DNA of 36,584 nucleotides from an uncultured Alphaproteobacteria bacterium (GTDB lineage Bacteria; Pseudomonadota; Alphaproteobacteria; Methylaequorales; Methylaequoraceae): positions 1 through 36,584 of the forward strand of contig CACODD010000011.1 in assembly GCA_902625895.1 (NCBI GenBank). Reading direction: 5' to 3'. Within the stretch, counting starts at the first letter, position 1; each line of letters starts with the position of its first letter. A program made the translations under genes and the position numbers. The notes beneath the pieces were generated by a model that worked only from the letters and a program-made list of their open reading frames with translations, searched no databases and had not been told where the DNA came from. Below, piece by piece: positions 17,944-27,958 of this stretch.

Positions 17944-19329
17944 ATGGGGTTTTGGTCTTTCTTTTTTATTATAGTATTCCTGGGTTTAACAACTCAATGG
18001 TACGGAACTAATAAAGCTCTTAAATTAAACTCTAATATTAAAGAGGGACCAAAACTTCCATCATTACCTTCATATTATGGTGCCAACGCATTTTTGTGGT
18101 TGGTAATCTCAGTGTTATTTTTTTTGATTGTCTGGGTGTTCTCAAAGCCTCACATCCTAGACTATATTTTAATTCAAAACATTCCAAAAGCTCTAATAGA
18201 TGAGTTTGGTGGAACACCTAATATGCTAATTGATATTGTTAAGGCCACGGACATATCTAATATTTTTCCAGGAACAAACCCCATTATCATCGAGAATGCT
18301 TTATATTATAATAAAATCGACAAACTGAGTGATTCGATTGCGTATTCAATAATTCTTTTCGTTGGTTTAACTGTAAGTATTTTTTCAATAAATAGAATCT
18401 CATTTTTATTCAAGGCAAGGCAGGCAGTTGAAAAAACAAATATTAATTTGTTAATTTTGTGTTCTACAATTGCGATAATCGCAACAATAGGGATTATTCT
18501 TTCGCTGATTTTTGAAGCATTGAGATTTTTTGAAAAGGTAAATTTTTTTGATTTTCTTTTTGGATTTAACTGGAGTCCACAAACCGCTATTAGAGAGGGG
18601 CAAGTAGCCAGCGATGGGGCTTTTGGTGCAATTCCAATTTTTTCTGGGACACTTTTAATAACATTTGTTGCAATGTTTGTTGCTATTCCAATTGGTCTCT
18701 TTTCGGCTATTTATTTAGCCGAATACGCTAAACCTTCTGTACGGTCAACGTTTAAACCAATCCTTGAAATTTTAGCAGGTGTACCAACTGTAGTTTACGG
18801 ATTTTTTGCAGCAATAACTGTTGGCCCCTTTTTAAAGAATTTTGTTGGAGAATTTGGATTCACTATTGCTTCAGAAAGTGCTATTGCAGCTGGCGGTGTC
18901 ATGGGAATTATGATTATCCCTTTCATATCATCACTTTCAGATGATGTGATAAGAGCTGTACCTCAAAATCTTAGAGATGGGTCTTATGCCATGGGTGCAA
19001 CAAAATCTGAAACTGTAAAAAAAATTATTCTTCCAGCTGCACTTCCTGGAATAATGGGTGCAGTTTTATTGGCAATATCAAGGGCTATAGGTGAAACAAT
19101 GATTGTTGTAATGGCTGCTGGAATTGCTGCAAATCTAACACTTAATCCTTTTGAATCTGTAACAACAGTTACTGTACAGATTGTAACATTGTTAGTTGGT
19201 GATCAAGAATTTGATAGTGCAAAAACTCTGGCAGCATTTGCTTTAGGAATAACACTTTTTTTTGCTACATTATTTTTAAATATTGTCGCATTAAGGATTG
19301 TTCAAAAATATAGGGAAAAGTATGACTAA
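17944..19329 (+). CDS. pstC: Phosphate ABC transporter permease PstC
   Basis: Permease region AIYLAEYAKPSVRSTFKPILEILAGVPTVVYGFFA and EAA loop DGSYAMGATKSETVKKIILPAALPGIM; extended N-terminal part. Confidence 0.95.
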   Translation: MGFWSFFFIIVFLGLTTQWYGTNKALKLNSNIKEGPKLPSLPSYYGANAFLWLVISVLFFLIVWVFSKPHILDYILIQNIPKALIDEFGGTPNMLIDIVKATDISNIFPGTNPIIIENALYYNKIDKLSDSIAYSIILFVGLTVSIFSINRISFLFKARQAVEKTNINLLILCSTIAIIATIGIILSLIFEALRFFEKVNFFDFLFGFNWSPQTAIREGQVASDGAFGAIPIFSGTLLITFVAMFVAIPIGLFSAIYLAEYAKPSVRSTFKPILEILAGVPTVVYGFFAAITVGPFLKNFVGEFGFTIASESAIAAGGVMGIMIIPFISSLSDDVIRAVPQNLRDGSYAMGATKSETVKKIILPAALPGIMGAVLLAISRAIGETMIVVMAAGIAANLTLNPFESVTTVTVQIVTLLVGDQEFDSAKTLAAFALGITLFFATLFLNIVALRIVQKYREKYD

Positions 19330-20599
19330 TAATTTAGATAGAGTCGAGTTATCACTTGTTGGAAGGAAAAGGAGTGAGCGATTGTTTAAGTTTTACGGCT
19401 TTCTTGGAATTTTGATAGCTTTTCTTTTCTTAATAACAATTCTATATTCGGTAATATCTCAAGGTCAAAAAGCTTTTTTCACAACATTTATAAAAGTAAA
19501 TATTTTTTTCGATTCTGAGATTATTGATCCACAAAATCAGAGAAATGATGAAGATATCAGATATGCAAATTTTAATAAGATTATAACAGAATCACTAAAG
19601 AAGAAATTTCCTGAAAATTTAAATAAAAATGATTCAAAAGAATTATCAAGCTTCATATCAAACTCTGAAGCTGATTATTTAAGTGAGTTTGTAGTCAAAA
19701 ACAAAGATTATATTGGAAAATATAAAAATATGTGGCTTCTTGCATCCTCAAATATTGACGTAATTGTTAAAAATCCTGAGATGGAAGATTTAGACGAAGA
19801 AGACAGATTAATCTCTGATAAGCAATTAGGATGGTTAAATCAAATAAGATTAAATAAAGAACTTAAAAAAGAACTAAATAAGAATTTTTTTACTAAAGCT
19901 GATTCTACTGAACCTGAACAAGCTGGAATTTGGGGGTCGCTAGTTGGATCTTTTTTAACACTTTTGATCACATTGATATTATCGTTTCCTGTTGCTGTAG
20001 CCGCTGGTGTTTTTCTTGAAGAACTTGCACCTAAAAATAAATTTACAGAATTTTTAGAAGTTAATATTAATAATCTCGCTGCTGTTCCTTCGATAATATT
20101 TGGACTTCTCGGTTTAGCTATTTTTCTAAATATTATGCATTTGCCGCGTTCAGCCCCTATTGTAGGGGGGATGGTTTTGGCATTAATGACTTTACCAACC
20201 ATAATAATTGCAACACGCTCATCGTTAAAAAGCGTTCCGCCTTCTATTAGAGAAGCAGCTATTGGGTTAGGAGCTACGCGATTTCAAAGTGTTGTTGACC
20301 ATGTTTTACCCCTTGCTATTCCTGGGATAATGACAGGTACAATAATTGGAATGTCAAGAGCTCTAGGTGAGTCTGCTCCTCTTTTAATGATTGGAATGGT
20401 AGCTTTCATTGTGGATGTTCCAACTACGTTCCTTGATTCCTCAACGGCTCTTCCAGTTCAAATCTATCTTTGGAAAAGCACTGCGGCAAGAGGTTTTGTG
20501 GAGTTAACGGCGGCAGGTGTAATTGTTTTATTAGTTTTTTTAATTCTCATGAACGGACTTGCTGTTTTTATTCGACAAAAATTTGAAAAAAAATGGTAA
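19322..20599 (+). CDS. pstA: Phosphate ABC transporter permease PstA with DUF3333-like N-terminal extension
   Basis: AVAAGVFLEELAPKNKFTEFLEVNINNLAAVPSIIFGLLG, EAAIGLGATRFQSVVDHVLPLAIPGIM. Start set at ATG 19322 (ATGACTAA overlap with pstC stop) rather than the ORF-track start 19298. Confidence 0.94.
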   Translation: MTNNLDRVELSLVGRKRSERLFKFYGFLGILIAFLFLITILYSVISQGQKAFFTTFIKVNIFFDSEIIDPQNQRNDEDIRYANFNKIITESLKKKFPENLNKNDSKELSSFISNSEADYLSEFVVKNKDYIGKYKNMWLLASSNIDVIVKNPEMEDLDEEDRLISDKQLGWLNQIRLNKELKKELNKNFFTKADSTEPEQAGIWGSLVGSFLTLLITLILSFPVAVAAGVFLEELAPKNKFTEFLEVNINNLAAVPSIIFGLLGLAIFLNIMHLPRSAPIVGGMVLALMTLPTIIIATRSSLKSVPPSIREAAIGLGATRFQSVVDHVLPLAIPGIMTGTIIGMSRALGESAPLLMIGMVAFIVDVPTTFLDSSTALPVQIYLWKSTAARGFVELTAAGVIVLLVFLILMNGLAVFIRQKFEKKW

Positions 20600-20608
20600 T
20601 ATAAATCT

Positions 20609-21373
20609 GTGGCAGAAAAGATAAAAATATCAACAAAAAAGGTGAACGTTTTTTATGGCGATAAAAAAGCTTTGGAAAACATAAATTTAGAAATACCAGA
20701 AAAAAAAGTTACTTCTCTGATTGGTCCAAGTGGTTGCGGAAAATCAACTTTCATAAGATGCTTGAATAGAATGAACGACACAATAGATATTTGTAGAATT
20801 GAGGGAAAGATCATAATTGATAATGAGGACATCTATTCGAAAGAAATTGACCCTGTACTTCTGAGAGCAAAAGTTGGTATGGTTTTTCAAAAACCCAATC
20901 CATTTCCAAAATCAATTTTTGAAAATGTTGCCTACGGCCCAAGAATTCATGGGCTTGCTAAGAGTGATGATGAGCTCGATGAACTAGTAACTCAGAGTCT
21001 TGTCAAAGCAGGATTATTCCAAGAAATAAAAGACAGAATTCATGAACCCGGAACCTCTTTATCAGGAGGGCAGCAACAAAGACTTTGTATTGCAAGGACA
21101 ATAGCAATAAGCCCTCAGATTATTTTAATGGATGAACCATGCTCAGCTTTGGATCCAATTGCAACCGCCGTTATTGAGGAGCTAATCGACGAGCTAGCTA
21201 AAAACTTTACTATCGTAATAGTAACGCACTCTATGCAGCAAGCTGCGAGAGTTTCGCAACAGACTGCTTTTTTTCATATGGGAAATTTAATTGAAGTAGG
21301 TCTCACAGATCAGATCTTTTCAACACCGAGCCAGAAAAAAACTCAAGATTATATCACAGGAAAAATAGGGTAA
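20609..21373 (+). CDS. pstB: Phosphate ABC transporter ATP-binding protein PstB (GTG start)
   Basis: [66 protein letters not shown]. Confidence 0.98.
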   Translation: MAEKIKISTKKVNVFYGDKKALENINLEIPEKKVTSLIGPSGCGKSTFIRCLNRMNDTIDICRIEGKIIIDNEDIYSKEIDPVLLRAKVGMVFQKPNPFPKSIFENVAYGPRIHGLAKSDDELDELVTQSLVKAGLFQEIKDRIHEPGTSLSGGQQQRLCIARTIAISPQIILMDEPCSALDPIATAVIEELIDELAKNFTIVIVTHSMQQAARVSQQTAFFHMGNLIEVGLTDQIFSTPSQKKTQDYITGKIG

Positions 21374-21375
21374 TT

Positions 21376-22029
21376 GTGAAGGAACATATTGTAACAACCT
21401 ACGATGAAGATTTAAATTCTTTAAAAAGCAACCTTACTAAAATGGGTTTAAATGTTGAGAAACAAATCTACAACGCTGTTGATTTAACTAAAATAATTAA
21501 CATTTCAAAAGCTAAAGAAGTTATTAATAATGATAAAGAAATTGACGCATTAGAAAAAAAAATAAGAGGTTTTGCGACTATAACTTTATCCAAAAGACAA
21601 CCTCTTGCAGACGATCTTAGGCAGATTATTATTTCTCTAAAAATATCAAGTATACTAGAACGCATTGGTGATCATGCATCAAACGTAGCTGGAAGGATAT
21701 TATCAGTAAAAAAGGCTCCAGATAAATATATAACTGACTCTATACATCAACTTGGCATTTTAGTTTTGAAAAACTTTTCTACAGCTTTAAGCGCATATGA
21801 TCAAGAATCAAAAAAAATCGCACAATCTGTTCCTACTGAAGACATTACAATTAACTCTGTATATGAAACTTGTTTCAGAGAACATTTACATTTAATGATG
21901 GAAGATAGAGACATAATTGGGTTTTGTACACAAATGTTATTTATCGCTAAAGAATTAGAAAGAATTGGAGATCTATCAAAAGTAATATCAAAAGAAGTTA
22001 TTTATAATCTTCAAGGTACTCTTAAATAA
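21376..22029 (+). CDS. phoU: Phosphate transport regulator PhoU (GTG start)
   Basis: YDEDLNSLKSNLTKMGLNVEKQI, ISLKISSILERIGDHASNVA, IAKELERIGDLSKVI duplicated PhoU motifs. Confidence 0.96.
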   Translation: MKEHIVTTYDEDLNSLKSNLTKMGLNVEKQIYNAVDLTKIINISKAKEVINNDKEIDALEKKIRGFATITLSKRQPLADDLRQIIISLKISSILERIGDHASNVAGRILSVKKAPDKYITDSIHQLGILVLKNFSTALSAYDQESKKIAQSVPTEDITINSVYETCFREHLHLMMEDRDIIGFCTQMLFIAKELERIGDLSKVISKEVIYNLQGTLK

Positions 22030-22719
22030 ATGGAAACAAAAAAAACAATTCTTGTGGTTGAGGATGATAAATCATTACTACCAATGATTACCTACAATAT
22101 TGAAAAAAACGGATTTAAGGTAAAATCAGCCACTAACGGCGAAGATGCATTATTGTTAATTAAAGAAAAAATTCCGTCATTGGCTATATTTGATTGGATG
22201 ATTCCTGAACCAAATGGATTAGAGCTTTGTAAAATTCTGCGAAGAAAACAAGAAACAAGTAATTTACCGATTATAATGTTAACTGCCAAAGAGGAAGAGG
22301 AAGACAGAATAAGGGGTTTGGAATATGGGGCTGATGATTACATATCAAAACCTTTTAGTCCCGCAGAACTTATTGCAAGAATAAAAGCCCTTATTAGAAG
22401 ATCAACTTCTACACAAAACAACATATTAGAGTTTGAAGACATTAAAATTTTCGATAATGAACATAAAGTATTCAGAGGAAAGACGAGAGTTCACCTTGGA
22501 CCCACAGAATATAATCTTTTAAAGCATTTAATGGAAAACCCTTGCAGAGTATTTTCAAGAGAACAACTTCTAGATTCTGTTTGGGGAAACGGAATTTATG
22601 TTGAACGAAGAACTGTCGACACTCACATAAGAAGGCTTAGAAAATCATTAAATTTCGAAGGGAAAAAAAACTTTATAAGAACTATTAGGTCCACTGGCTA
22701 CTCTATTGATAAAGATTAG
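22030..22719 (+). CDS. phoB: Phosphate regulon response regulator PhoB
   Basis: Receiver (VVEDDKSLLPMI, FDWMIPEPNGLEL, LTAKEEEEDRIRGLEYGADDYISKPFSP) and winged helix (GPTEYNLLKHLMENPCRVFSREQLLDSVWG). Confidence 0.97.
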   Translation: METKKTILVVEDDKSLLPMITYNIEKNGFKVKSATNGEDALLLIKEKIPSLAIFDWMIPEPNGLELCKILRRKQETSNLPIIMLTAKEEEEDRIRGLEYGADDYISKPFSPAELIARIKALIRRSTSTQNNILEFEDIKIFDNEHKVFRGKTRVHLGPTEYNLLKHLMENPCRVFSREQLLDSVWGNGIYVERRTVDTHIRRLRKSLNFEGKKNFIRTIRSTGYSIDKD

Positions 22720-22770
22720 ACTTGTGATAATATTAAAAAATGAGGAGAATAGAGATTAAGGAAATCTTTA

Positions 22771-24660
22771 GTGCAAAGAGTAAAATATAAAGACGGCATC
22801 TCAATAATTGTTACGTTATATAATAAAGAAGAATATATTCTACAAACTTTAAACTCCGCTACAAACCAATTTGAAGAATCTGAAAAATATCAAGTCATCG
22901 TTGTAGATGACGGTTCAAAAGACCGTTCATATAAAATTGCAAAGGATTTCCTTAGAAAAAAAAAAATAGATTACAAAATTTTTTCTCAAAGAAATACCGG
23001 ACCAAGTATCGCGACAAATAATGCTCTCAAGTTTGTCAAATATTCCTATATCAAACTTTTAGATGGGGACGATATACTCGCTCCAGATAGTTTGAAATAT
23101 ATGAAATCACAAATGCAAAAAAAAGATATTGATCTTTTGTATGGTGGTTGGGATTGGAGTCCAGATCCTAATAAATATAATTTCATAAATAAAAAGCCTG
23201 AATCCTTAGAAATTCAAAATGCATTTGAAAAGTTTGTTGTAAATGGTTGGGGTGGATCGAGCAATCTCATGATTAGAACCGAAACTATTTTAGAGGTTAA
23301 GGGCTGCGATGAAACTGTTTTTGTTCAAGATTATTCACTTCCGCTTCGTGTCGCTGGAAATCAATATATTTCAAAAACCTCCAGAACGTTCAATGTTTTT
23401 TCTACTGAGAAAATTATATGTGTTGGGCCTTCTTTCATAAAAGAAAGAATAATGAGTAATAATGCTCAAACACTTTATGACCTATCAATAGCAACTCTTA
23501 ATTTTTTAGAAAAGGCAACATTTGTAAATAAAGCATTAAAAAGGAGGGCACTAAGAAAGATAATTGCACGGTGTTTATCTTGGAGAAGAAGAGTAAATAA
23601 AGAGAAATTTTTAAATAAATTTCTTCTTACATATTTTTTCAGCAAAGTAAACCCAATGATTGATCCTAAAGTTGTTCGTTATTACGTATACAGAACTTGG
23701 ATCTCTAATGAAGAAATAAGAAAAATCCCAAAAAAGGATAAATCGAAAGTAAAAATTTTAGTTTATGTTGGATTAGACTTACTGGGAGATGCATTGTTGA
23801 AGTTACCTCTTCTTAAATGTCTTAGAAAAATATTTCCTAATGCACAAATAACCTGGTTGGCAGGAAAAGGAAATTCAATTTTTAAAACCGAGCTAAGCCC
23901 TATTGCTATAGGCCTCATAGATAATATTTATGAAGAAGATTTTGGTTCAAATATTCTTGATTTATTTAAAAAAAATAAATTTGAAACTTATGATATCGTT
24001 ATAGATACACAAAAAAGATTTTTAACCACCCTTATCTTACAAAAAATTAAAACTAAAATTTTTGTTTCTTCATGTGCAAATTACTTGTTTTCTGATTTAA
24101 TTCCAGAAAATCCCGACGAAAAAAATATTAGTCAACACTTAGTAAATCTCTCTGAAGTTCTCAGTCCCTCAAAAGTCAAATTTTCAAATCTTAACAATAA
24201 TGTTAATAACAATAAAATTGCTATTTGTCCCGGTGCTTCTGTTATTTGGAAACGATGGGCTTTTGAAAATTTCATTGATATTGCAGAACATTTAATTAGA
24301 AGGAATCTTCTTCCAATCTTTGTTTTAGGCCCGAAAGAAAATGATCTCGAAAGAAATTTAATTAGAGAGTTTGGGGGGAAGATAAAAATTTTCAAAAGCG
24401 ATAATCCAATGGAAACAATTAAAATTGTAAAAAATTGCAAAGCAGGGATAAGTAATGATACAGGGTGTGGACATTTAATTTCCTCAACTGGAACTCCAAC
24501 ATTAACTCTGTTTGGACCGACAAATTCTGAAAAGTTTTCTCCAATTGGCAACCCTCTTCATGTTTCAATATCTTCTCAAAAGACCTTTAAATCTAAAAAT
24601 ATTAATGCTATTCCTGTTAACTTGGTATTAAGAAAATTAAAAACTATAATCGATTATTAA
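22771..24660 (+). CDS. Two-domain glycosyltransferase: N-terminal GT2, C-terminal GT9 (heptosyltransferase-like)
   Basis: N-term ISIIVTLYNKEEYILQTLNSA...VIVVDDGSKDRSY (GT-A fold); C-term VKILVYVGLDLLGDALLKLPLLKCLRKIFPNAQITWLAG...ICPGASVIWKRWAFENFIDIAEHL...SNDTGCGHLISSTGTPTLTLFGPT (GT9). Confidence 0.85.
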   Translation: MQRVKYKDGISIIVTLYNKEEYILQTLNSATNQFEESEKYQVIVVDDGSKDRSYKIAKDFLRKKKIDYKIFSQRNTGPSIATNNALKFVKYSYIKLLDGDDILAPDSLKYMKSQMQKKDIDLLYGGWDWSPDPNKYNFINKKPESLEIQNAFEKFVVNGWGGSSNLMIRTETILEVKGCDETVFVQDYSLPLRVAGNQYISKTSRTFNVFSTEKIICVGPSFIKERIMSNNAQTLYDLSIATLNFLEKATFVNKALKRRALRKIIARCLSWRRRVNKEKFLNKFLLTYFFSKVNPMIDPKVVRYYVYRTWISNEEIRKIPKKDKSKVKILVYVGLDLLGDALLKLPLLKCLRKIFPNAQITWLAGKGNSIFKTELSPIAIGLIDNIYEEDFGSNILDLFKKNKFETYDIVIDTQKRFLTTLILQKIKTKIFVSSCANYLFSDLIPENPDEKNISQHLVNLSEVLSPSKVKFSNLNNNVNNNKIAICPGASVIWKRWAFENFIDIAEHLIRRNLLPIFVLGPKENDLERNLIREFGGKIKIFKSDNPMETIKIVKNCKAGISNDTGCGHLISSTGTPTLTLFGPTNSEKFSPIGNPLHVSISSQKTFKSKNINAIPVNLVLRKLKTIIDY

Positions 24661-24701
24661 AGAGTCCAAAATAATAGTATAACCCACTTTATGAAATTAT
24701 C

Positions 24702-24935
24702 TTGCTCATGAATAAAATTGCAGAAGTAAATAAATGGATAGGTACCATTCTTGTCTTAAGTGGTATACTTTTGACAAACCTTAATTATTATCCTTTAAAT
24801 ATTTTCTTACATGGTTCAGGTGTAATATTCTGGAGTGTTAGCGGCTATCTATTAAGAGATAAAGCGATTCTCACAAATTTTGGTTTTCAAATACCAATTT
24901 TTGCATTTGGAATAATTAACTTTTTTTTTAACTAG
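24702..24935 (+). CDS. Small two/three-TM membrane protein, unknown function
   Basis: 77 aa hydrophobic ORF in an otherwise intergenic strand; no family recognised. Confidence 0.6.
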   Translation: MLMNKIAEVNKWIGTILVLSGILLTNLNYYPLNIFLHGSGVIFWSVSGYLLRDKAILTNFGFQIPIFAFGIINFFFN

Positions 24936-25900
24936 TCAGCCAAACTACTTAAAGTCTCTTCTGTTAGTCTTGCTCCGTATTGCTGAATGATCAATGACGC
25001 AACTTTGCAACCAAATGAAGCAGATTTTTTTGGTGACTCTCCTTTTAATAACTTGTATAAAAATCCAGCAGCAAACATATCTCCAGCTCCTGTGGTGTCT
25101 AATACAGATTCAACTTTGAATGAAGGTATTATTTCAGATCCATGAGAATCAACAACTTCAACACCCTTATCACCCATTGTTTTAAGTAAAATTTCAACTG
25201 TCTCTGTTTTTAAAAAATTTAATAAATTATTGTTACCTAATAATTCTTTAAATTCATGTTCATTACCTATTAAAATATTTATCTCAGACTTTAATAATTT
25301 AAGAAAATCATCTCTGTACATCTTCACTAAGTTTGGATCAGATAGCGAAAAAACTATTTTAATTTTTTTAATCTTCGCAATTTCGATAGCCTTAAAGATT
25401 GCCTCTCTTGCACTTTCTGAACTCCATAAGTAGCCTTCAATTAATAAATAATCTATATCATTAAAAAAATCAGATTTTATATCCTCTTCTCCAAGAGTTG
25501 TGCTCGCTCCTAAGAAAGTTTGCATTGAGCGTTCACCGTCCGGTGAAACAAAAACTATACATCTTGCAGTCGGCAAACCCTGAGTAGATTGTTTGCAAAG
25601 AAATTTAGTTTTAGTTTTTTCCATATCTGAAATAAATTCGTCGCCAAGCTCATCGTCTCTGACTTTTCCACAGAAAAATGAATTTAATCCTAGAAGTGAG
25701 ATTCCCACCATTGTATTTGCAACTGACCCGCCAGAATCTTTTTTTATTGGGTTAATTTCTTTTAAACTCCTATCAGATACATTCTGATCTACCAATGTCA
25801 TAGCCCCTTTTGTTAAATTTGCACTTTCAAGAAAATCGTCTGAAACAGAGGACACAATATCTAAAACAGCATTTCCCATTCCTAAAATTTTTTTATTCAT
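24932..25900 (-). CDS. PfkB-family sugar/nucleoside kinase, adenosine kinase-like
   Basis: LGMGNAVLDIVSSV...GGSVANTMVGISLLG...DTTGAGDMFAAGFLYKL. Start assigned to ATG 25898-25900 after AAAGGAAA rather than the ORF-track start 25951. Confidence 0.88.
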   Translation of the reverse strand: MNKKILGMGNAVLDIVSSVSDDFLESANLTKGAMTLVDQNVSDRSLKEINPIKKDSGGSVANTMVGISLLGLNSFFCGKVRDDELGDEFISDMEKTKTKFLCKQSTQGLPTARCIVFVSPDGERSMQTFLGASTTLGEEDIKSDFFNDIDYLLIEGYLWSSESAREAIFKAIEIAKIKKIKIVFSLSDPNLVKMYRDDFLKLLKSEINILIGNEHEFKELLGNNNLLNFLKTETVEILLKTMGDKGVEVVDSHGSEIIPSFKVESVLDTTGAGDMFAAGFLYKLLKGESPKKSASFGCKVASLIIQQYGARLTEETLSSLAD

Positions 25901-26006
25901 AAAATCTTTTCCTTTATAATTTAAATTTAGATAGTATAGAATTTCAAACATATTTCACAGAAATTTAACTTTAAAAAATAAAAAAAATTATTTATATATT
26001 ACTACT

Positions 26007-26483
26007 ATGGAAAAAACTTTTCTGGACATAACTGTACTTCCTTACAGAAGCTTATCCAAAAAAGGATTCAGAAACTTAATGCTTATTGTCTCATTAATTT
26101 TTTTTCTCGTTGGGGTTTTCTTCTGGTATATAGGAGCATGGCCAGTTTTCGGTTTTTTAGGGTTAGACGTATTACTTCTATACTATGCCTTTAAAATAAA
26201 CTACAAATCTGGTGAAATTTTTGAAACTGTCAAAATTATTCAACAAAACCTTCTAATTACGCGAAATTTTCCATCTGGGAAAAAACAAACCTGGAACCTT
26301 GAACCTTATTGGACAAAAGTTGAGATATCTAATCCAGCAAAACACCAACATAATTTAATAGTAAAGTCTAAAGACAAGGTCGTTCTTCTAGGTTCATTTC
26401 TAAATTATAATGATAAAAGGAAACTTCTCACACAAATCGAGTCTGCTTTACAACTTTTAAATAACAAAATGAGTAAGATCTGA
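26007..26483 (+). CDS. DUF2244 domain membrane protein
   Basis: VLPYRSLSKKGFRNLMLIV, two TM helices, LEPYWTKVEI...LLGSFLNYNDKRKLLTQIESAL. Confidence 0.82.
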   Translation: MEKTFLDITVLPYRSLSKKGFRNLMLIVSLIFFLVGVFFWYIGAWPVFGFLGLDVLLLYYAFKINYKSGEIFETVKIIQQNLLITRNFPSGKKQTWNLEPYWTKVEISNPAKHQHNLIVKSKDKVVLLGSFLNYNDKRKLLTQIESALQLLNNKMSKI

Positions 26484-27394
26484 AAAATTTAAATTTAACC
26501 TTTCAGAGCTACATATCATTAATTTTACTGTCAGCAATTTGGGGAAGTTCATTCCTATTCATTAAAATAAGTATTGTAAGTATCCCCCCAAGTCTTTTGA
26601 CTTTTTATAGACTTTTTGTTGCTTCACTTTTTCTCATTTGTTTTTGTAAAAAAGGGTTTGTTAAAAGTATTTTCGCGAATAATAAAAAACTACTATTTGG
26701 TGTCGCGATTTTTGGAAATGTTCTTCCCTTTAATTTAATTAGTTTAAGCGAAATTTACGTAGAAAGTATCGTTGCTGCTTCTCTTATAGGAACAATGCCA
26801 CTTTTTACATATATAATTGCTTATTTTATATCAAAAAATAAAAGTTTAGATTTTATAAGTATTATAGGTTTGTTATTCGGTTTTATTGGTATGTTAATTT
26901 TTATAAATCCTTTTGGAATCTCACTTGAATCTTTAGCTTTTAATTTTTCTTTATTAATAATATTGTCAGCATTTTTTTATGGACTATCAGCAAATTTTGT
27001 AAAGAAAATACAAGACCACTCTCCAATTGAAATTGCTGCCTTTACAACTATTTTAGCAATGTTATTAGCTTTACCTATTTTTATTCTTAATTTTATTTCA
27101 TTAAACAATTTTGAGAAACAATTATTGCTTAATATTTCATTCGAGAGTTTTCTCTCAGCTACAGTATTGGGAATTGTATGTACAGGATTTGCAATTTTGA
27201 TTTTCTTTAATCTTATTAAGATCAAATCAGCTGTTTTTGCAAGTCAAAGTAATTTTCTTATTCCATGCTTTGGGTCTTTGTGGGGATATATTTTTTTGGA
27301 TGAGAACTTAACTGGAAATATGATTTATGGTCTTCTTTTAATTGTTATTGGAGGATGGGTGACAAATCGTTCAATGTTTGTAAAGAGCAATTAG
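26480..27394 (+). CDS. EamA/DMT-family permease; start codon non-canonical
   Basis: ORF-track start 26597 is internal: upstream in-frame codons encode NLTFQSYISLILLSAIWGSSFLFIKISIVSIPPSLLTFYR, the standard first EamA helix. Nearest stop upstream is 26474-26476; candidate start CTG at 26480. Confidence 0.78.
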   Translation: MKNLNLTFQSYISLILLSAIWGSSFLFIKISIVSIPPSLLTFYRLFVASLFLICFCKKGFVKSIFANNKKLLFGVAIFGNVLPFNLISLSEIYVESIVAASLIGTMPLFTYIIAYFISKNKSLDFISIIGLLFGFIGMLIFINPFGISLESLAFNFSLLIILSAFFYGLSANFVKKIQDHSPIEIAAFTTILAMLLALPIFILNFISLNNFEKQLLLNISFESFLSATVLGIVCTGFAILIFFNLIKIKSAVFASQSNFLIPCFGSLWGYIFLDENLTGNMIYGLLLIVIGGWVTNRSMFVKSN

Positions 27395-27395
27395 C

Positions 27396-27956
27396 CTACT
27401 TACTCTGATTTAGTTTCTTGAATTCGTCTGGAATATCACCTACATCATATTCTTCGTATTCCGTGACGGGTCTTACCTCATTTTCATCTTTTACTTGGTA
27501 TACGAATTTAACAGCATTTTGAAAGTTAAATCTAGCTACATCTAGATTTCGCTCTGCAAAAGAAACTGAACCCCCAAGCCATGCATTATCTTCAAGAGCG
27601 TTAGTTGCAGCTATTAATAGTTCAGATACTTCAATTAAAGAATTATGAATTTCGTTTAATTTAGCTGAATTAGGAATGTCTAGCTGTCTTAAATCGTCTG
27701 GTCTACCAAAAGACTTTAGATGCCCTTGTATTAATTCTTCGGCCTCCTTGAAGTGATCCTCATCTGATCTGTCATTTCTTAGGTTAAAAGCATCCAACAA
27801 TCTACCTTGAAGGATAATTGCATTTCCTAAATGACCAAGCCTAATATCCATAATTTCTTTGTATTCTTTTAGGTCAGTTTCAGAAACTTTATTTTCGCAT
27901 GAAACTATTAGAAAAAATAAAATTAAAAAAATATTAAATTTTTTATGAAAAAACAT
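27396..27956 (-). CDS. Predicted lipoprotein of unknown function
   Basis: MFFHKKFNIFLILFFLIVSCENK: signal with lipobox (IVSC). Start assigned to ATG 27954-27956 rather than 28016. Confidence 0.7.
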   Translation of the reverse strand: MFFHKKFNIFLILFFLIVSCENKVSETDLKEYKEIMDIRLGHLGNAIILQGRLLDAFNLRNDRSDEDHFKEAEELIQGHLKSFGRPDDLRQLDIPNSAKLNEIHNSLIEVSELLIAATNALEDNAWLGGSVSFAERNLDVARFNFQNAVKFVYQVKDENEVRPVTEYEEYDVGDIPDEFKKLNQSK

Positions 27957-27958
27957 GA

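Noticed and set aside
19840-20202. 120-aa minus-strand ORF within pstA
   Set aside because: Antisense to the conserved permease domain; no motif.
24132-24551. 139-aa minus-strand ORF opposite the GT9 domain
   Set aside because: Antisense shadow of a conserved coding region.
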